A stretch of DNA of 64,000 nucleotides from an uncultured Oscillospiraceae bacterium. Lineage in GTDB: Bacteria; Bacillota; Clostridia; Oscillospirales; Oscillospiraceae. Shown one piece after another: positions 24,089-31,635 of the stretch (positions within the stretch are counted from its first letter, which is position 1; each line of letters starts with the position of its first letter). Made by a program: the position numbers and the translations under genes. The stretch lies in contig CAJULD010000001.1 in assembly GCA_910587505.1 (NCBI GenBank), forward strand, positions 97,855 through 161,854, written 5' to 3'. The notes below the pieces were generated by a model. It ran no database searches. It was not told the origin of the DNA and saw nothing but the letters and a program-made list of their open reading frames with translations.

Positions 24089-25360
24089 TCATCGCGCCTC
24101 CCGGACCAGCGCGCTGCGGGCATGGGCCTCCAGTCCCTCCTGCCGGGCCAGAAGAGCGATCTTGCCGGCGGCGGCGGCGAGCGCCCCGTCACTGTAATAA
24201 ACAAACTGGGACTTCTTCACAAAGTCGTCCACCGACAGGGCGCTGGAGAACCGGGCCGTGCCGTAGGTGGGCAGGGTGTGGTTGCTCCCGGCGAAGTAGT
24301 CCCCCACCGCCTCCGGCGTGCTGCGGCCCAGGAAGATGGACCCGGCGTTCTTCACCTGGCCGAGATATGCGAAGGGGTCGTCCAGGCACAGCTCCAGATG
24401 CTCGGGGGCAAGGGCGTTGGCGATGCGGACCGCCTCCGGAATGTCTTTGACAAGAATGATCTTTCCATTGCTTTCCAGAGACGCCCGTGCGGTTTCCTCG
24501 GTGGGCAGCGCCGCCAGCTGCTCCTCCATCTCCCGCGCCGCGGTCTGGGCCAGCGCGGGGGAATCGGTAATCAGCACGGCGCAGCCGCCCACGTGCTCCG
24601 CCTGACTGAGCAGGTCGGCGGCCACCTGCCGGGGATCGCTCTTCCCGTCGGCAATGACCAGAATGTCGCTGGGTCCGGCAATCATGTCGATACCCACCCG
24701 CCCGAACACCTGCCGCTTGGCCTCCGCCACGAAAGCGTTGCCGGGACCCACGATCCTGTCCACCCTGGGCACCGTCTCCGTCCCATAAGCCAGCGCCGCC
24801 ACCGCCTGAGCCCCGCCGCAGCGGAACACCCGGTCCGCCCCGGCGATTCGGGCGGCCGCCAGAATGGAGGGGGCCACGTCCCCGTTGCAGGTTGGGGGCG
24901 AAACCATGACGATCTCCGAACAGCCCGCGATTTTCGCGGGAATGCAGTCCATCAGCACCGTGGAGAATAGAGGCGCGGTGCCGCCGGGAATGTAGACGCC
25001 CACCTTTTCAATGGGCGTGACCTTCTGCCCCAGCACGACGCCGGGCCGGTCGCTGATGACGAAGCCGCTTTGCACCTGCCGGCGGTGGAAGGCGCGGATG
25101 TTCTCCGCCGCCTCCTCCAGCGCGTCCCGCAGCGCCGGCTCCAGCGCCGCCAGCGCCCCGTCCATCTGTTTCCGGGGCACCTCCAGTTCCTCCAGCTCCG
25201 CGTGATCGAACTCCTTTGCGTACCGCCGGAGGGCGCCGTCGCCCCTTTGCCGCACCTCTTCTATTATGCCGGCCACGATCCCGGAAACATCCTGCTGCGT
25301 TTCCGTCCGGGCCAGGATTTCCGACAGGGAGACCTGCTCCGCGTCCAGAATTTTTATCAT
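24089..25360 (-). CDS. hisD: Histidinol dehydrogenase
   Basis: A 423-residue zinc- and NAD-dependent enzyme that oxidises histidinol to histidine in two steps. Signature blocks are VGVYIPGGTAPLFSTVLM, RCGGAQAVAALAYGTETVP, DRIVGPGNAFVAEAKRQVFG, and the zinc/catalytic His-Glu in DLLSQAEHVGG and APEHLEL. The length is normal for the family. Six nucleotides separate its start from the hisG stop. Confidence 0.97.
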   Translation of the reverse strand: MIKILDAEQVSLSEILARTETQQDVSGIVAGIIEEVRQRGDGALRRYAKEFDHAELEELEVPRKQMDGALAALEPALRDALEEAAENIRAFHRRQVQSGFVISDRPGVVLGQKVTPIEKVGVYIPGGTAPLFSTVLMDCIPAKIAGCSEIVMVSPPTCNGDVAPSILAAARIAGADRVFRCGGAQAVAALAYGTETVPRVDRIVGPGNAFVAEAKRQVFGRVGIDMIAGPSDILVIADGKSDPRQVAADLLSQAEHVGGCAVLITDSPALAQTAAREMEEQLAALPTEETARASLESNGKIILVKDIPEAVRIANALAPEHLELCLDDPFAYLGQVKNAGSIFLGRSTPEAVGDYFAGSNHTLPTYGTARFSSALSVDDFVKKSQFVYYSDGALAAAAGKIALLARQEGLEAHARSALVREAR

Positions 25361-25366
25361 CTTGCG

Positions 25367-25999
25367 CTATCCTTTCTCCGAAAGAGCCTCCACCCGGCGG
25401 CAGAGCTCCACGATCTGTTCATGCCTGAATTTGTAGCTGACCCTGTTGGCAATCAGCCGGGCGGAGATGGGAACAATGGTGGCCCTGGGCTCCAGATCGT
25501 TTTCCAGCAGGGTCTTCCCCGTCTCCACGATGTCCACGATCACGTCGCTGAGTCCCAGAATGGGGGCGATCTCGATGGACCCGTTGAGATGGATGATGTC
25601 AATGTCCCGGCTCATGGAGGCGTAGTACCGTCCGGCAATGCGGGGGAACTTGGTAGCCACCCGGAGCACCCGGTCCGGCCGGTCCCGGAAGTCCTTTTTT
25701 CCCGCCACGCACATCCGGCACCTGCCCAGCCCCAGGTCCGCCAGCTCGTAAACGTCGGGCTCGTACTCCAGCAGAATGTCCTTTCCCGCCACGCCCACGT
25801 CCGCCGCCCCCCGCTCCACGTAAATGGCTACGTCGGAGGGCTTTACCCAGAAGTACCGGATCCCGGCTCCGGGATTTTCAAAAATCAGCTTCCGGTTCTC
25901 CTCCTCGATGGCCGGGCAGGGGTACCCGGCGGCCCTGAACCGGGCATAGACCTTCTCGCCCAGCCGCCCCTTGGGCAGGGCGACGCTCACCATATCCAT
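25367..25999 (-). CDS. hisG: ATP phosphoribosyltransferase, short form catalytic subunit
   Basis: A 210-residue short-form HisG that condenses ATP and PRPP in the first, committed step of histidine synthesis. Diagnostic blocks are ALPKGRLGEKVYARF and the PRPP loop DIVETGKTLLENDL, plus RVATKFPRIAGRYY. The short form lacks the C-terminal regulatory domain and needs HisZ, which is encoded immediately upstream. The ATG at 25999 overlaps the hisZ stop (TGATG). A GTG three bases earlier is an alternative start. Confidence 0.96.
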   Translation of the reverse strand: MDMVSVALPKGRLGEKVYARFRAAGYPCPAIEEENRKLIFENPGAGIRYFWVKPSDVAIYVERGAADVGVAGKDILLEYEPDVYELADLGLGRCRMCVAGKKDFRDRPDRVLRVATKFPRIAGRYYASMSRDIDIIHLNGSIEIAPILGLSDVIVDIVETGKTLLENDLEPRATIVPISARLIANRVSYKFRHEQIVELCRRVEALSEKG

Positions 26000-27102
26000 C
26001 ACGTCTGTCCCCCTTCCTCAAACCGGACCAGCTCCCGCCAGCGCAGCCCCTGGGGAACCTCCCGCTCCATGCGGACGGATTTCCCCTCCCCGGCCAGGGC
26101 GGCGGCCCTGACCGCCACGGCGGCGGGGTCCGCCTCCGGCCTGTAGAGCAGCAGCACGTCCACGTCGTATTCGCTCTCCTCCCCCAGCCGCTCCAGCTGG
26201 TCCAGGTACACGGCAAAGCCGATGGCCTGCCCGGTCTTGCCCATGCGGCGGAGCAGATTGTCATACCGCCCCCCGGCCAGCACGCCGCTGGCCAGTCCCG
26301 GCAGGTACCCCCGAAAGATGATTCCGTTGTAGTAGCGCATATCGTTGGCGATGGAGAAATCCAGCCGCAGGCCCTCCGAGAACCCCAGACGCTCCATGAT
26401 CCGGCACAGTCCCTTCAGCTCCTCCAGGGCGGCCGCCGGCCTCTCGCCCGATGCCAGCTCCTCCAGCCGGGGAAGGACCTCCTCCGGCGGACCGTACAGC
26501 CGGGCAAGGCGGCACAGCCGGTCCGACAGCTCCCGGTTTACGCCCGCCTGGGCGCACAGCCGGTCGATGGCCGGGACGTTCTTCCGCCCCAGCTCCGCCA
26601 GGAGCTGCTCCCGGACGCTCTCCTCCCGGACCTGCTCCAGCAGGCCGGACACCAGGCCGATATGGCCCAGATCCAGGAGATACCTGCCGCCGCCCAGCAG
26701 GCGCAGGCTTTCCGAGGCCAAAGACAGCACCTCGCCCATGGCGGCCAGGTCCAGACTGCCGATGCACTCCAGGCCGGTCTGCATGATCTCCCGGAAGCCC
26801 AGGGCCGCGGCGGTGGTGCGGTACACGTTCTCGTGGTAATACACCTTCTCCAGTCCGCCCGCCGGAGGCTGGGCGTTTTTGACGATGGAGAGGGTGACGT
26901 CCGGCTTCAGAGCCATCAGCCGCCCGTCGGTGTCGGTGAAGGTCAGGATATTCTCGCTGACCAGAAAGCTCCTGTTTTTCCTGTACAGGTCGTAGGGTTC
27001 AAACCTGCTCATGCGGTAGGGCAGGTAGCCATGGCGGCGGTACAGCTCCCGCAGCAGCAGTCCGGCCCGCTCATCCGCCCGCCAGATCAAAGATCCTTCC
27101 AT
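25999..27102 (-). CDS. hisZ: ATP phosphoribosyltransferase regulatory subunit HisZ
   Basis: A 367-residue class II HisRS-like paralogue that forms a hetero-octamer with short HisG and confers activity and histidine feedback. The N-terminal part resembles the synthetase core: ALKPDVTLSIVKNA and RKNRSFLVSEN. The motif 3-like LAGGRYDNLL and the LDFSIANDMRYYNGIIFRGY segment are present. The C-terminal anticodon domain is reduced. The ATG at 27102 is preferred; a TTG at 27108 is nearer the GGGAG site. Between it and the yerC-like gene is a 90-bp spacer with a family B hairpin. Confidence 0.93.
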   Translation of the reverse strand: MEGSLIWRADERAGLLLRELYRRHGYLPYRMSRFEPYDLYRKNRSFLVSENILTFTDTDGRLMALKPDVTLSIVKNAQPPAGGLEKVYYHENVYRTTAAALGFREIMQTGLECIGSLDLAAMGEVLSLASESLRLLGGGRYLLDLGHIGLVSGLLEQVREESVREQLLAELGRKNVPAIDRLCAQAGVNRELSDRLCRLARLYGPPEEVLPRLEELASGERPAAALEELKGLCRIMERLGFSEGLRLDFSIANDMRYYNGIIFRGYLPGLASGVLAGGRYDNLLRRMGKTGQAIGFAVYLDQLERLGEESEYDVDVLLLYRPEADPAAVAVRAAALAGEGKSVRMEREVPQGLRWRELVRFEEGGQT

Positions 27103-27145
27103 TCCCAATTCTCCCTGAGCGAAACAGTGTTTCGCAATAAAAGTC

Positions 27146-27181
27146 CTTTTTTGGCACCTTTTTCTTTTACGAAAAGGTGCG
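27146..27181. repeat. Repeat family B unit between yerC-like gene and hisZ
   Basis: AAGTCCTTTTTTGGCACCTT, TTTCTTTTACGAAAAGGTGCG. CACCTTTTTC pairs with GAAAAGGTG around a short loop, so it may act as a partial terminator within the operon. Confidence 0.5.
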
Positions 27182-27192
27182 CAAATCCTGTG

Positions 27193-27477
27193 TCAGCCGC
27201 CGATCCGCTCCAGCACCGTCTGATAGCCCCCCGTGCCGTAGGCGCAGCAGCGGTTGACGCGGCTGATGGTGGCGGTGCTGGCGCCGGTGCGCCCGGCGAT
27301 ATGACTGTACACCAGTTTCTCCCGGAGCAGCTTTGCCACCAGAATCCGCTGGGAGCAGTCCTGAATTTCTTTTCCGGTCATCAGATCCTCCAGAAAGGCG
27401 CGGCATTCCTCCTCCGTCTCCAGGGACAGGATTGCCCGGACCAGCAGCTCCGCGCCCTCCCCATGGAACACATCCAC
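27193..27477 (-). CDS. YerC/TrpR-like family DNA-binding protein, first gene of his operon
   Basis: A 94-residue all-helical HTH protein of the YerC/YecD (TrpR-like) family. The TrpR-like core is ILVAKLLREKLVYSHIAGRT followed by the recognition segment GASTATISRVNRC. The start is a GTG at 27477 with GGAAGGAGGG six bases upstream. Its place as first gene of the his operon agrees with predictions that TrpR-family proteins (called HisR in regulon reconstructions) repress histidine genes in Firmicutes. I infer that it binds near the promoter at 27591-27619; no operator was verified. Confidence 0.85.
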   Translation of the reverse strand: MDVFHGEGAELLVRAILSLETEEECRAFLEDLMTGKEIQDCSQRILVAKLLREKLVYSHIAGRTGASTATISRVNRCCAYGTGGYQTVLERIGG

Positions 27478-27504
27478 AGCCTTCCCTCCTTCCAGTGCTT
27501 TCTC

Positions 27505-27581
27505 AGAACCTGTATTCACAGCCGCCGAACCGGGAAAAATCCCCGTCCATCCGGCATCCCCCGGTTATAAATGCAGGTCCT
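27505..27581. repeat. Repeat family A, internally deleted unit
   Basis: Terminal arms AGAACCTGTATTCACAGCCG and CGGTTATAAATGCAGGTCCT enclose GGGAAAAATCCCCGTCCATC. The unit lies between the his promoter and the yerC-like gene and is therefore in the operon leader. The 469-bp gap 27478-27946 also holds two divergent promoters and nothing else recognised. Confidence 0.8.
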
Positions 27582-27590
27582 TGCTTTAGC

Positions 27591-27619
27591 ATGGTAACAC
27601 GGTAAAACAAAAAAGTCAA
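27591..27619 (-). promoter_or_regulatory. Histidine operon promoter
   Basis: Minus strand: TTGACT (27614-27619), 17-nt T-rich spacer, TACCAT (27591-27596). The overlapping GTTTTACCGTGTTACCATGC contains two direct GTTACC-like repeats that could bind a regulator. Confidence 0.75.
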
Positions 27620-27756
27620 GAAATGGCGGACTGGAATTTATCCCGATATTTTCCGGATGGAAGAGGGCGGGTTGTGGCAAATTTCACAAATAACCGCGAA
27701 ATTGTTCGGCAAAAACGACAATTTATCGGTTTTGCGGGGAAAAATGCTGTCGGCTG

Positions 27757-27786
27757 TGGACAAACTTGTATTGTTTCATGTATAAT
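27757..27786 (+). promoter_or_regulatory. Promoter for AraC-type regulator
   Basis: TGGACA (27757-27762), 18-nt spacer, perfect TATAAT (27781-27786). The leader to the AraC start is about 150 nt. Confidence 0.75.
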
Positions 27787-27946
27787 AAAGGCAACCGGAG
27801 CATGGGGACGGCCGGAACGGACGGTTTCGGCAAAAGCATGATCCGGGATCGACCGAGCGGTTCCTGAAATGATGGGAGGCGCCCCTTACGGCCTCCCACT
27901 GCCCGTCAGCCCGGGCAGGCAATCTGAGAGGAGGGGGGATGTCATA

Positions 27947-28825
27947 ATGAAGGAAACATCAAGCAGCATTTACAAACATTCCATGAAGCTGGAACGCCGT
28001 ACGGCATCACTCTATGTCCAGAATACGGGCTGTCAACAGTGTCCTCCCGGCTACGGCTGGGGTCCGGGCGTGCGGGATCACTTCCTGCTCCACCATATCG
28101 TGAGCGGGAAAGGGGTGTATGAATGCCGGGACGGGCGCTATGAGCTCAGCGCGGGGGACACCTTCCTGGTCTACCCCAACACCGCCATCCACTACCGCGC
28201 CGACAGCGAGGAGCCCTGGGAGTACGTCTGGGTGGGCTTTGGCGGCCTGGACGCCGGGGAGCTCATGGACCGGACGGACTTCACCCCGGAGGAGCCGGTC
28301 TACCGCGGCCGGGACAGCGAGACCCTGCGGACGATGCTGGAGGCGGTGTACGCCGGTTACGGAGCCCAGACGTGGGAGCAGCTGGCCATGACGGCGCGGC
28401 TGTACGACCTGCTCGCCTTCCTGGTGCGCACGGCCCACCGGCAGGAGGGAAGGGAGGCGGACGCCTCAGACTGCGCGGTTCTGGCCGCGGAATACATCAT
28501 CGGCCACTATGAGGAACCCATCACCGTGGAGGGACTGGCGGCACTGGCCTCGGTCAGTCATTCCAGCCTGTACCGGCGGTTTGTCAGGCGCTTTCAGGTT
28601 TCCCCCAAGCGCTTTTTGCTGGAGTACCGCATCCAGCGGGCCTGCGCCCTGCTGACGGATACCGCCTGCTCCATTCAGGAGATCTCCACCTCGGTGGGTT
28701 TTGAGGACCCCTTCTACTTCTCCCGCGCGTTCAAGGATGTCAAGGGCGTCTCGCCCCGGCAGTACGCCGCCCGGCAGCGGAGCGGGAAGGGGCAGGAGAC
28801 GGAAGAACCGGAGAAGCAGGAATGA
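27947..28825 (+). CDS. AraC-family transcriptional regulator with N-terminal cupin
   Basis: A 292-residue one-component regulator. Residues 30-110 form an AraC-type cupin sensor (HHIVSGKGVYECRDGRYELS, LVYPNTAIHYRA), followed by a linker. Residues about 185-280 carry the double HTH (GLAALASVSHSSLYRRFVRR, AC-signature ISTSVGFEDPFYFSRAFKDV, GVSPRQYA). The ligand is probably a sugar, as in related gut Clostridia; no sugar locus is directly adjacent. The ATG at 27947 lies just past GAGAGGAGGGGGG. The C-terminal tail is Glu/Lys-rich. Confidence 0.92.
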   Translation: MKETSSSIYKHSMKLERRTASLYVQNTGCQQCPPGYGWGPGVRDHFLLHHIVSGKGVYECRDGRYELSAGDTFLVYPNTAIHYRADSEEPWEYVWVGFGGLDAGELMDRTDFTPEEPVYRGRDSETLRTMLEAVYAGYGAQTWEQLAMTARLYDLLAFLVRTAHRQEGREADASDCAVLAAEYIIGHYEEPITVEGLAALASVSHSSLYRRFVRRFQVSPKRFLLEYRIQRACALLTDTACSIQEISTSVGFEDPFYFSRAFKDVKGVSPRQYAARQRSGKGQETEEPEKQE

Positions 28826-28985
28826 TGGCATTGGACGCTCCGGCCGAGGCGGAATGACGAAGATGTTCCGGCTGGAACGGAAAGACGGCCGGGCGATGGA
28901 TTCCGCTGCATCCAGTCTCTTTTTAGATTATATGGGGAATTGAATGACGGGTATTTTGCTCAAATGCCCAGGAGGATACTGTCCT

Positions 28986-29366
28986 GTGAACCCTGACGTA
29001 CTGTTTTTCTTTGATAAGGACCCCGCCGCTCTGCCCCTCTACGAGGCCTTTGAGGCCGGCGTCCTGGCGGAGGTGGAAAACGCCTCCATCCGGGTCGGGA
29101 AAACCCAGATTACCTTTACCAATCCCAGGGTGTTTGCCGCGGTTTCCTTCCTGCCCGTCCGAAAGAAGGCCCGGCGGCCGGAGCACTGCATCACCGTCAC
29201 TCTGGGGCTGAACCGCCGTCTGGACACCCCGCGGGTGGACGCGGCCACGGAGCCCTACCCCGGCCGGTGGACCCACCATCTGCTCATCGCCTCTCCGGAG
29301 GAGATCGACGGAGAGCTGATGGAGTGGACGAGGGAAGCCGCCGCCTTTGCCGCGGCAAAGCGATAG
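28986..29366 (+). CDS. DUF5655 domain protein
   Basis: A 126-residue small soluble protein matching the DUF5655 pattern. It begins VLFFFDKDPAALPLYEAF, continues with VGKTQITFTNPRVFAAVSFL and the RWTHHLLIASPEEIDGELMEW block. Members are often found as stand-alone proteins or fused to HTH/kinase domains, and the function is unknown. A GTG at 28986 with AGGAGG ten bases upstream suits the domain start. An ATG at 28944 would add 14 residues but has only a GGGG upstream. A strong terminator follows. Confidence 0.8.
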   Translation: MNPDVLFFFDKDPAALPLYEAFEAGVLAEVENASIRVGKTQITFTNPRVFAAVSFLPVRKKARRPEHCITVTLGLNRRLDTPRVDAATEPYPGRWTHHLLIASPEEIDGELMEWTREAAAFAAAKR

Positions 29367-29372
29367 ACCATC

Positions 29373-29418
29373 AACAGAAAAGCAGCCGGATTCCTCGGAA
29401 TCCGGCTGCTTTTCTGTT
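29373..29418. terminator. Strong bidirectional terminator
   Basis: AACAGAAAAGCAGCCGGATT and its inverted repeat flank a 6-nt loop. It separates the convergent DUF5655 and nagB genes. Confidence 0.9.
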
Positions 29419-29432
29419 CAATTCTGAAACCG

Positions 29433-30170
29433 TTATCGATTTTCCATCAGCCTGCTCAGCGCGGCCCTGTCGCCCACAAGGGTGACATAGGGGTGCAGCT
29501 GGAGGATGGAGGCGGGCATCTGGGGGGTGACAGGTCCGGTGAAGGCCCGGTTGACGGCGTCGGCCTTGTCCTCGCCGCTGACCATCAGGAGGATCTTCTT
29601 TGCCATCATAATGGACTTGATGCCCATGGTCATGGCCTGACGGGGCACGTCGTCCATGGAATCAAAGAAGCGGGCGTTGGCCTGAATGGTCCGCTCGGAG
29701 AGGTCCACCACGTGGGTCTCCAGCTCAAAGGCGTTGCCGGGCTCGTTGAAGCCGATGTGGCCGTTGTGGCCCATGCCCAGCACCTGAATATCAATGCCGC
29801 CCAGTCTGTGGATCACCTCGTTGTACCACCTGCACTCCCCCTGGGGATCGGCAGCCAGACCGTCCGGAACATTGGTGTTGGCGGGATTAATGTTCACGTG
29901 GTCAAAGAGGTTTTCCTGCATGTAGTGGTGATAGCTCTGCTCGTGGGTGGGCTCCAGCCCTACGTACTCGTCCAGATTGACGGTCTTGATGGCGGAGAAA
30001 TCCAGATCACCCTTCTCATACCAGATCACCAGCTGTTTGTACATGCCCACCGGCGTGGAACCGGTGGCCAGGCCCAGTACGCTGGTGGGCTTGAGAATAA
30101 TCTGAGCGGAGAGGATATTGGCGGCTTTCCGGCTCATGGTCTGATAATCTTCGGTCATGTAGATCTTCAT
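29433..30170 (-). CDS. nagB: Glucosamine-6-phosphate deaminase
   Basis: A 245-residue enzyme converting glucosamine-6-phosphate to fructose-6-phosphate and ammonia, the entry of amino sugars into glycolysis. The substrate loop LGLATGSTPVGMYKQL, NLDEYVGLEPTHEQSYHHYM with its catalytic Asp-Glu, and LGMGHNGHIGFNEPG are intact. The length is that of the short (non-allosteric) Firmicutes type. The ATG at 30170 follows TTAAGGAGCG. It stands alone with its own promoter. It fits amino-sugar use from mucin or chitin-type glycans with the GH94 phosphorylase and M60 peptidase in the window. Confidence 0.97.
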   Translation of the reverse strand: MKIYMTEDYQTMSRKAANILSAQIILKPTSVLGLATGSTPVGMYKQLVIWYEKGDLDFSAIKTVNLDEYVGLEPTHEQSYHHYMQENLFDHVNINPANTNVPDGLAADPQGECRWYNEVIHRLGGIDIQVLGMGHNGHIGFNEPGNAFELETHVVDLSERTIQANARFFDSMDDVPRQAMTMGIKSIMMAKKILLMVSGEDKADAVNRAFTGPVTPQMPASILQLHPYVTLVGDRAALSRLMENR

Positions 30171-30241
30171 GGCAGTTCGCTCCTTAATTTTAGTGATTGA
30201 TGACCCCGTCGATCATCAGTTGATGAAAAAATACCAGTTAA

Positions 30242-30270
30242 ATTGTATAAGAAAAATCAGATTTTGTCAA
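30242..30270 (-). promoter_or_regulatory. nagB promoter
   Basis: Minus strand: TTGACA (30265-30270), 17-nt spacer, TACAAT (30242-30247). Downstream, TGATGATCGACGGGGTCATCA is an imperfect dyad (30201-30221) that could be a GntR-type operator. Confidence 0.85.
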
Positions 30271-30358
30271 TGGGGATTGGCAAAATTTTCTTACCGCCCG
30301 GCGGCAGGAGCGATTTTTCTTCCCGAGGCCTTCCTGGGGATACGCGCCCCCGGAAGAG

Positions 30359-31234
30359 TCATGGTTTGCAGGTCCCGCAGGGGGCGTAGCCCTGGGCGGT
30401 CAGCTCCTCCCTGTCGGAGGTAACCTCCTGCCGGTTTTCCTCCTTCATGGAGGAAGCGCCGGAGCAGGTGGGCAGATGGAATTTCTTTGAGCTGACGTTG
30501 AGGACATAGGTAATCTCCGGCTCCGCCGTCTCTCCGGGGTCCGTACCGGCCAGCCAGCTCGTCCCGGTGGCGTAGTCGATCTCCACGCCGGGCTGCACGT
30601 TGTAGACGTAGACGCAGAAGCTGATTCCCTCGCCATCGTCCTCTACGCTCTTCGCCTCCATGATCACGCCGCTGGCTACCAGATTCTCCCCCTCATAGAG
30701 GGGCGACACCCGGTAGAGCACATGGTTCTCCGTCTCCTTCACATAGTCCGCCACCATGTTCTCAAAGGGCAGCATCCCCTCCACATTCAAGTACCGGGTG
30801 CCGGTGATGAGATTCTGTTTATTGGCGTTTTCCCCGGAGAGCTGGTACCCGATGAGGTGGCACCGGTTGTAGAGGTATTTGCCGTCCACGCAGTCATACT
30901 TCACCGTCTGCCAGCCCGTGGGCTTCACCTGGCCGATGGAGCCCCGCTCCTCCGTGGGCATCAGGTCCACGCCCACGCAGGCGGAGGCCGCGCCGCAGCG
31001 GCCCAGCGCGTCCAGAGGACTGTACACCTCATAGGAGCTGGCGGTCATCTCGCCGGGGAGGAAGGACGGCTCGCCGCCGTTGATGGTCACACAGGGCTGG
31101 CCGGCATAGGCCGGGATGCTGTCCAGGCAGACTCCTGTGATGGTCCGGACATGCTGATCCGCGCCGCATCCGGCGGAGAACAGACACCACAGCGCCAGCA
31201 GCAGGGCCATCGTTCCCCGCATTGTGTTTCTCAT
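30359..31234 (-). CDS. Secreted/lipoprotein DNA/RNA non-specific endonuclease (DNA-entry nuclease-like)
   Basis: A 291-residue nuclease with a type II signal peptide (lipobox SAGC, Cys23). The beta-beta-alpha-metal core is recognisable: YNRCHLIGYQLSGENANKQN (catalytic His126, metal-ligand Asn after it) followed by LITGTRYLN, as in the EndA/NucA DNA-entry nucleases. The C-terminus carries a separate Cys-rich module (VLNVSSKKFHLPTCS ... YAPCGTCKP) with an Ada-like three- or four-Cys pattern. The ATG at 31234 follows AAAGGAGG. Its start overlaps the previous gene by ATGA. It probably degrades extracellular DNA; competence genes are not nearby. Confidence 0.88.
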   Translation of the reverse strand: MRNTMRGTMALLLALWCLFSAGCGADQHVRTITGVCLDSIPAYAGQPCVTINGGEPSFLPGEMTASSYEVYSPLDALGRCGAASACVGVDLMPTEERGSIGQVKPTGWQTVKYDCVDGKYLYNRCHLIGYQLSGENANKQNLITGTRYLNVEGMLPFENMVADYVKETENHVLYRVSPLYEGENLVASGVIMEAKSVEDDGEGISFCVYVYNVQPGVEIDYATGTSWLAGTDPGETAEPEITYVLNVSSKKFHLPTCSGASSMKEENRQEVTSDREELTAQGYAPCGTCKP

Positions 31235-31635
31235 CTGGCGTAGACCTCCTTTGTGATCTTTTCGTGGCTGGAACCGGCAAACTCCTCCCGCCGCGTCAGA
31301 CGCCAGTCCGCCAGCGGCAGGGGGAAGTACCGGTCGGCGGGATAGAGGCGGTTCCAGCGGTAGAGGAGCACCCCCTCCGCCCCCTCCAGCCAGGGGCCGG
31401 GGTCTGCATCCTCGAAGAAAGCGAACTCCCCCGCCCCGGCCCGGCGGAAGAAATCCTCCGCCGGGCGCAGGTTTTCCGCCGGGTCCGGGAACTGCCGGAG
31501 GGTATAGGCGCTCATCCACACCGGCCTTCCGCCGGCCTCCCGCAGCAGGTCCTGCCGCAGGAGCCGGTCCTGACTCTGCCGGCGGCGGTTGAAGAGCATG
31601 CCGCCCCGGTCGTCGATACAGGCGATGATAATCAT
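31231..31635 (-). CDS. Small cytosolic protein paired with nuclease (often labelled ribonuclease Z)
   Basis: A 134-residue protein with no signal peptide. It begins IIIACIDDRGGMLFNRRRQS and ends with EFAGSSHEKITKEVYAR; the middle has LYRWNRLYPADRYFPLPLAD. I recall this family being labelled ribonuclease Z in databases, but the metallo-beta-lactamase HxHxDH motif of true RNase Z is absent, so that label is doubtful. It is translationally coupled on both sides (ATGA with the SLH gene at 31632-31635 and with the nuclease at 31231-31234). By analogy with the NucA-Nin pair it could be a cytosolic guard or inhibitor of the nuclease; this is inference. Confidence 0.75.
   Translation of the reverse strand: MIIIACIDDRGGMLFNRRRQSQDRLLRQDLLREAGGRPVWMSAYTLRQFPDPAENLRPAEDFFRRAGAGEFAFFEDADPGPWLEGAEGVLLYRWNRLYPADRYFPLPLADWRLTRREEFAGSSHEKITKEVYAR

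Noticed and set aside
31231..31635. Assignment of the small coupled protein as ribonuclease Z
   Set aside because: No metallo-beta-lactamase HxHxDH motif and less than half the length of RNase Z.
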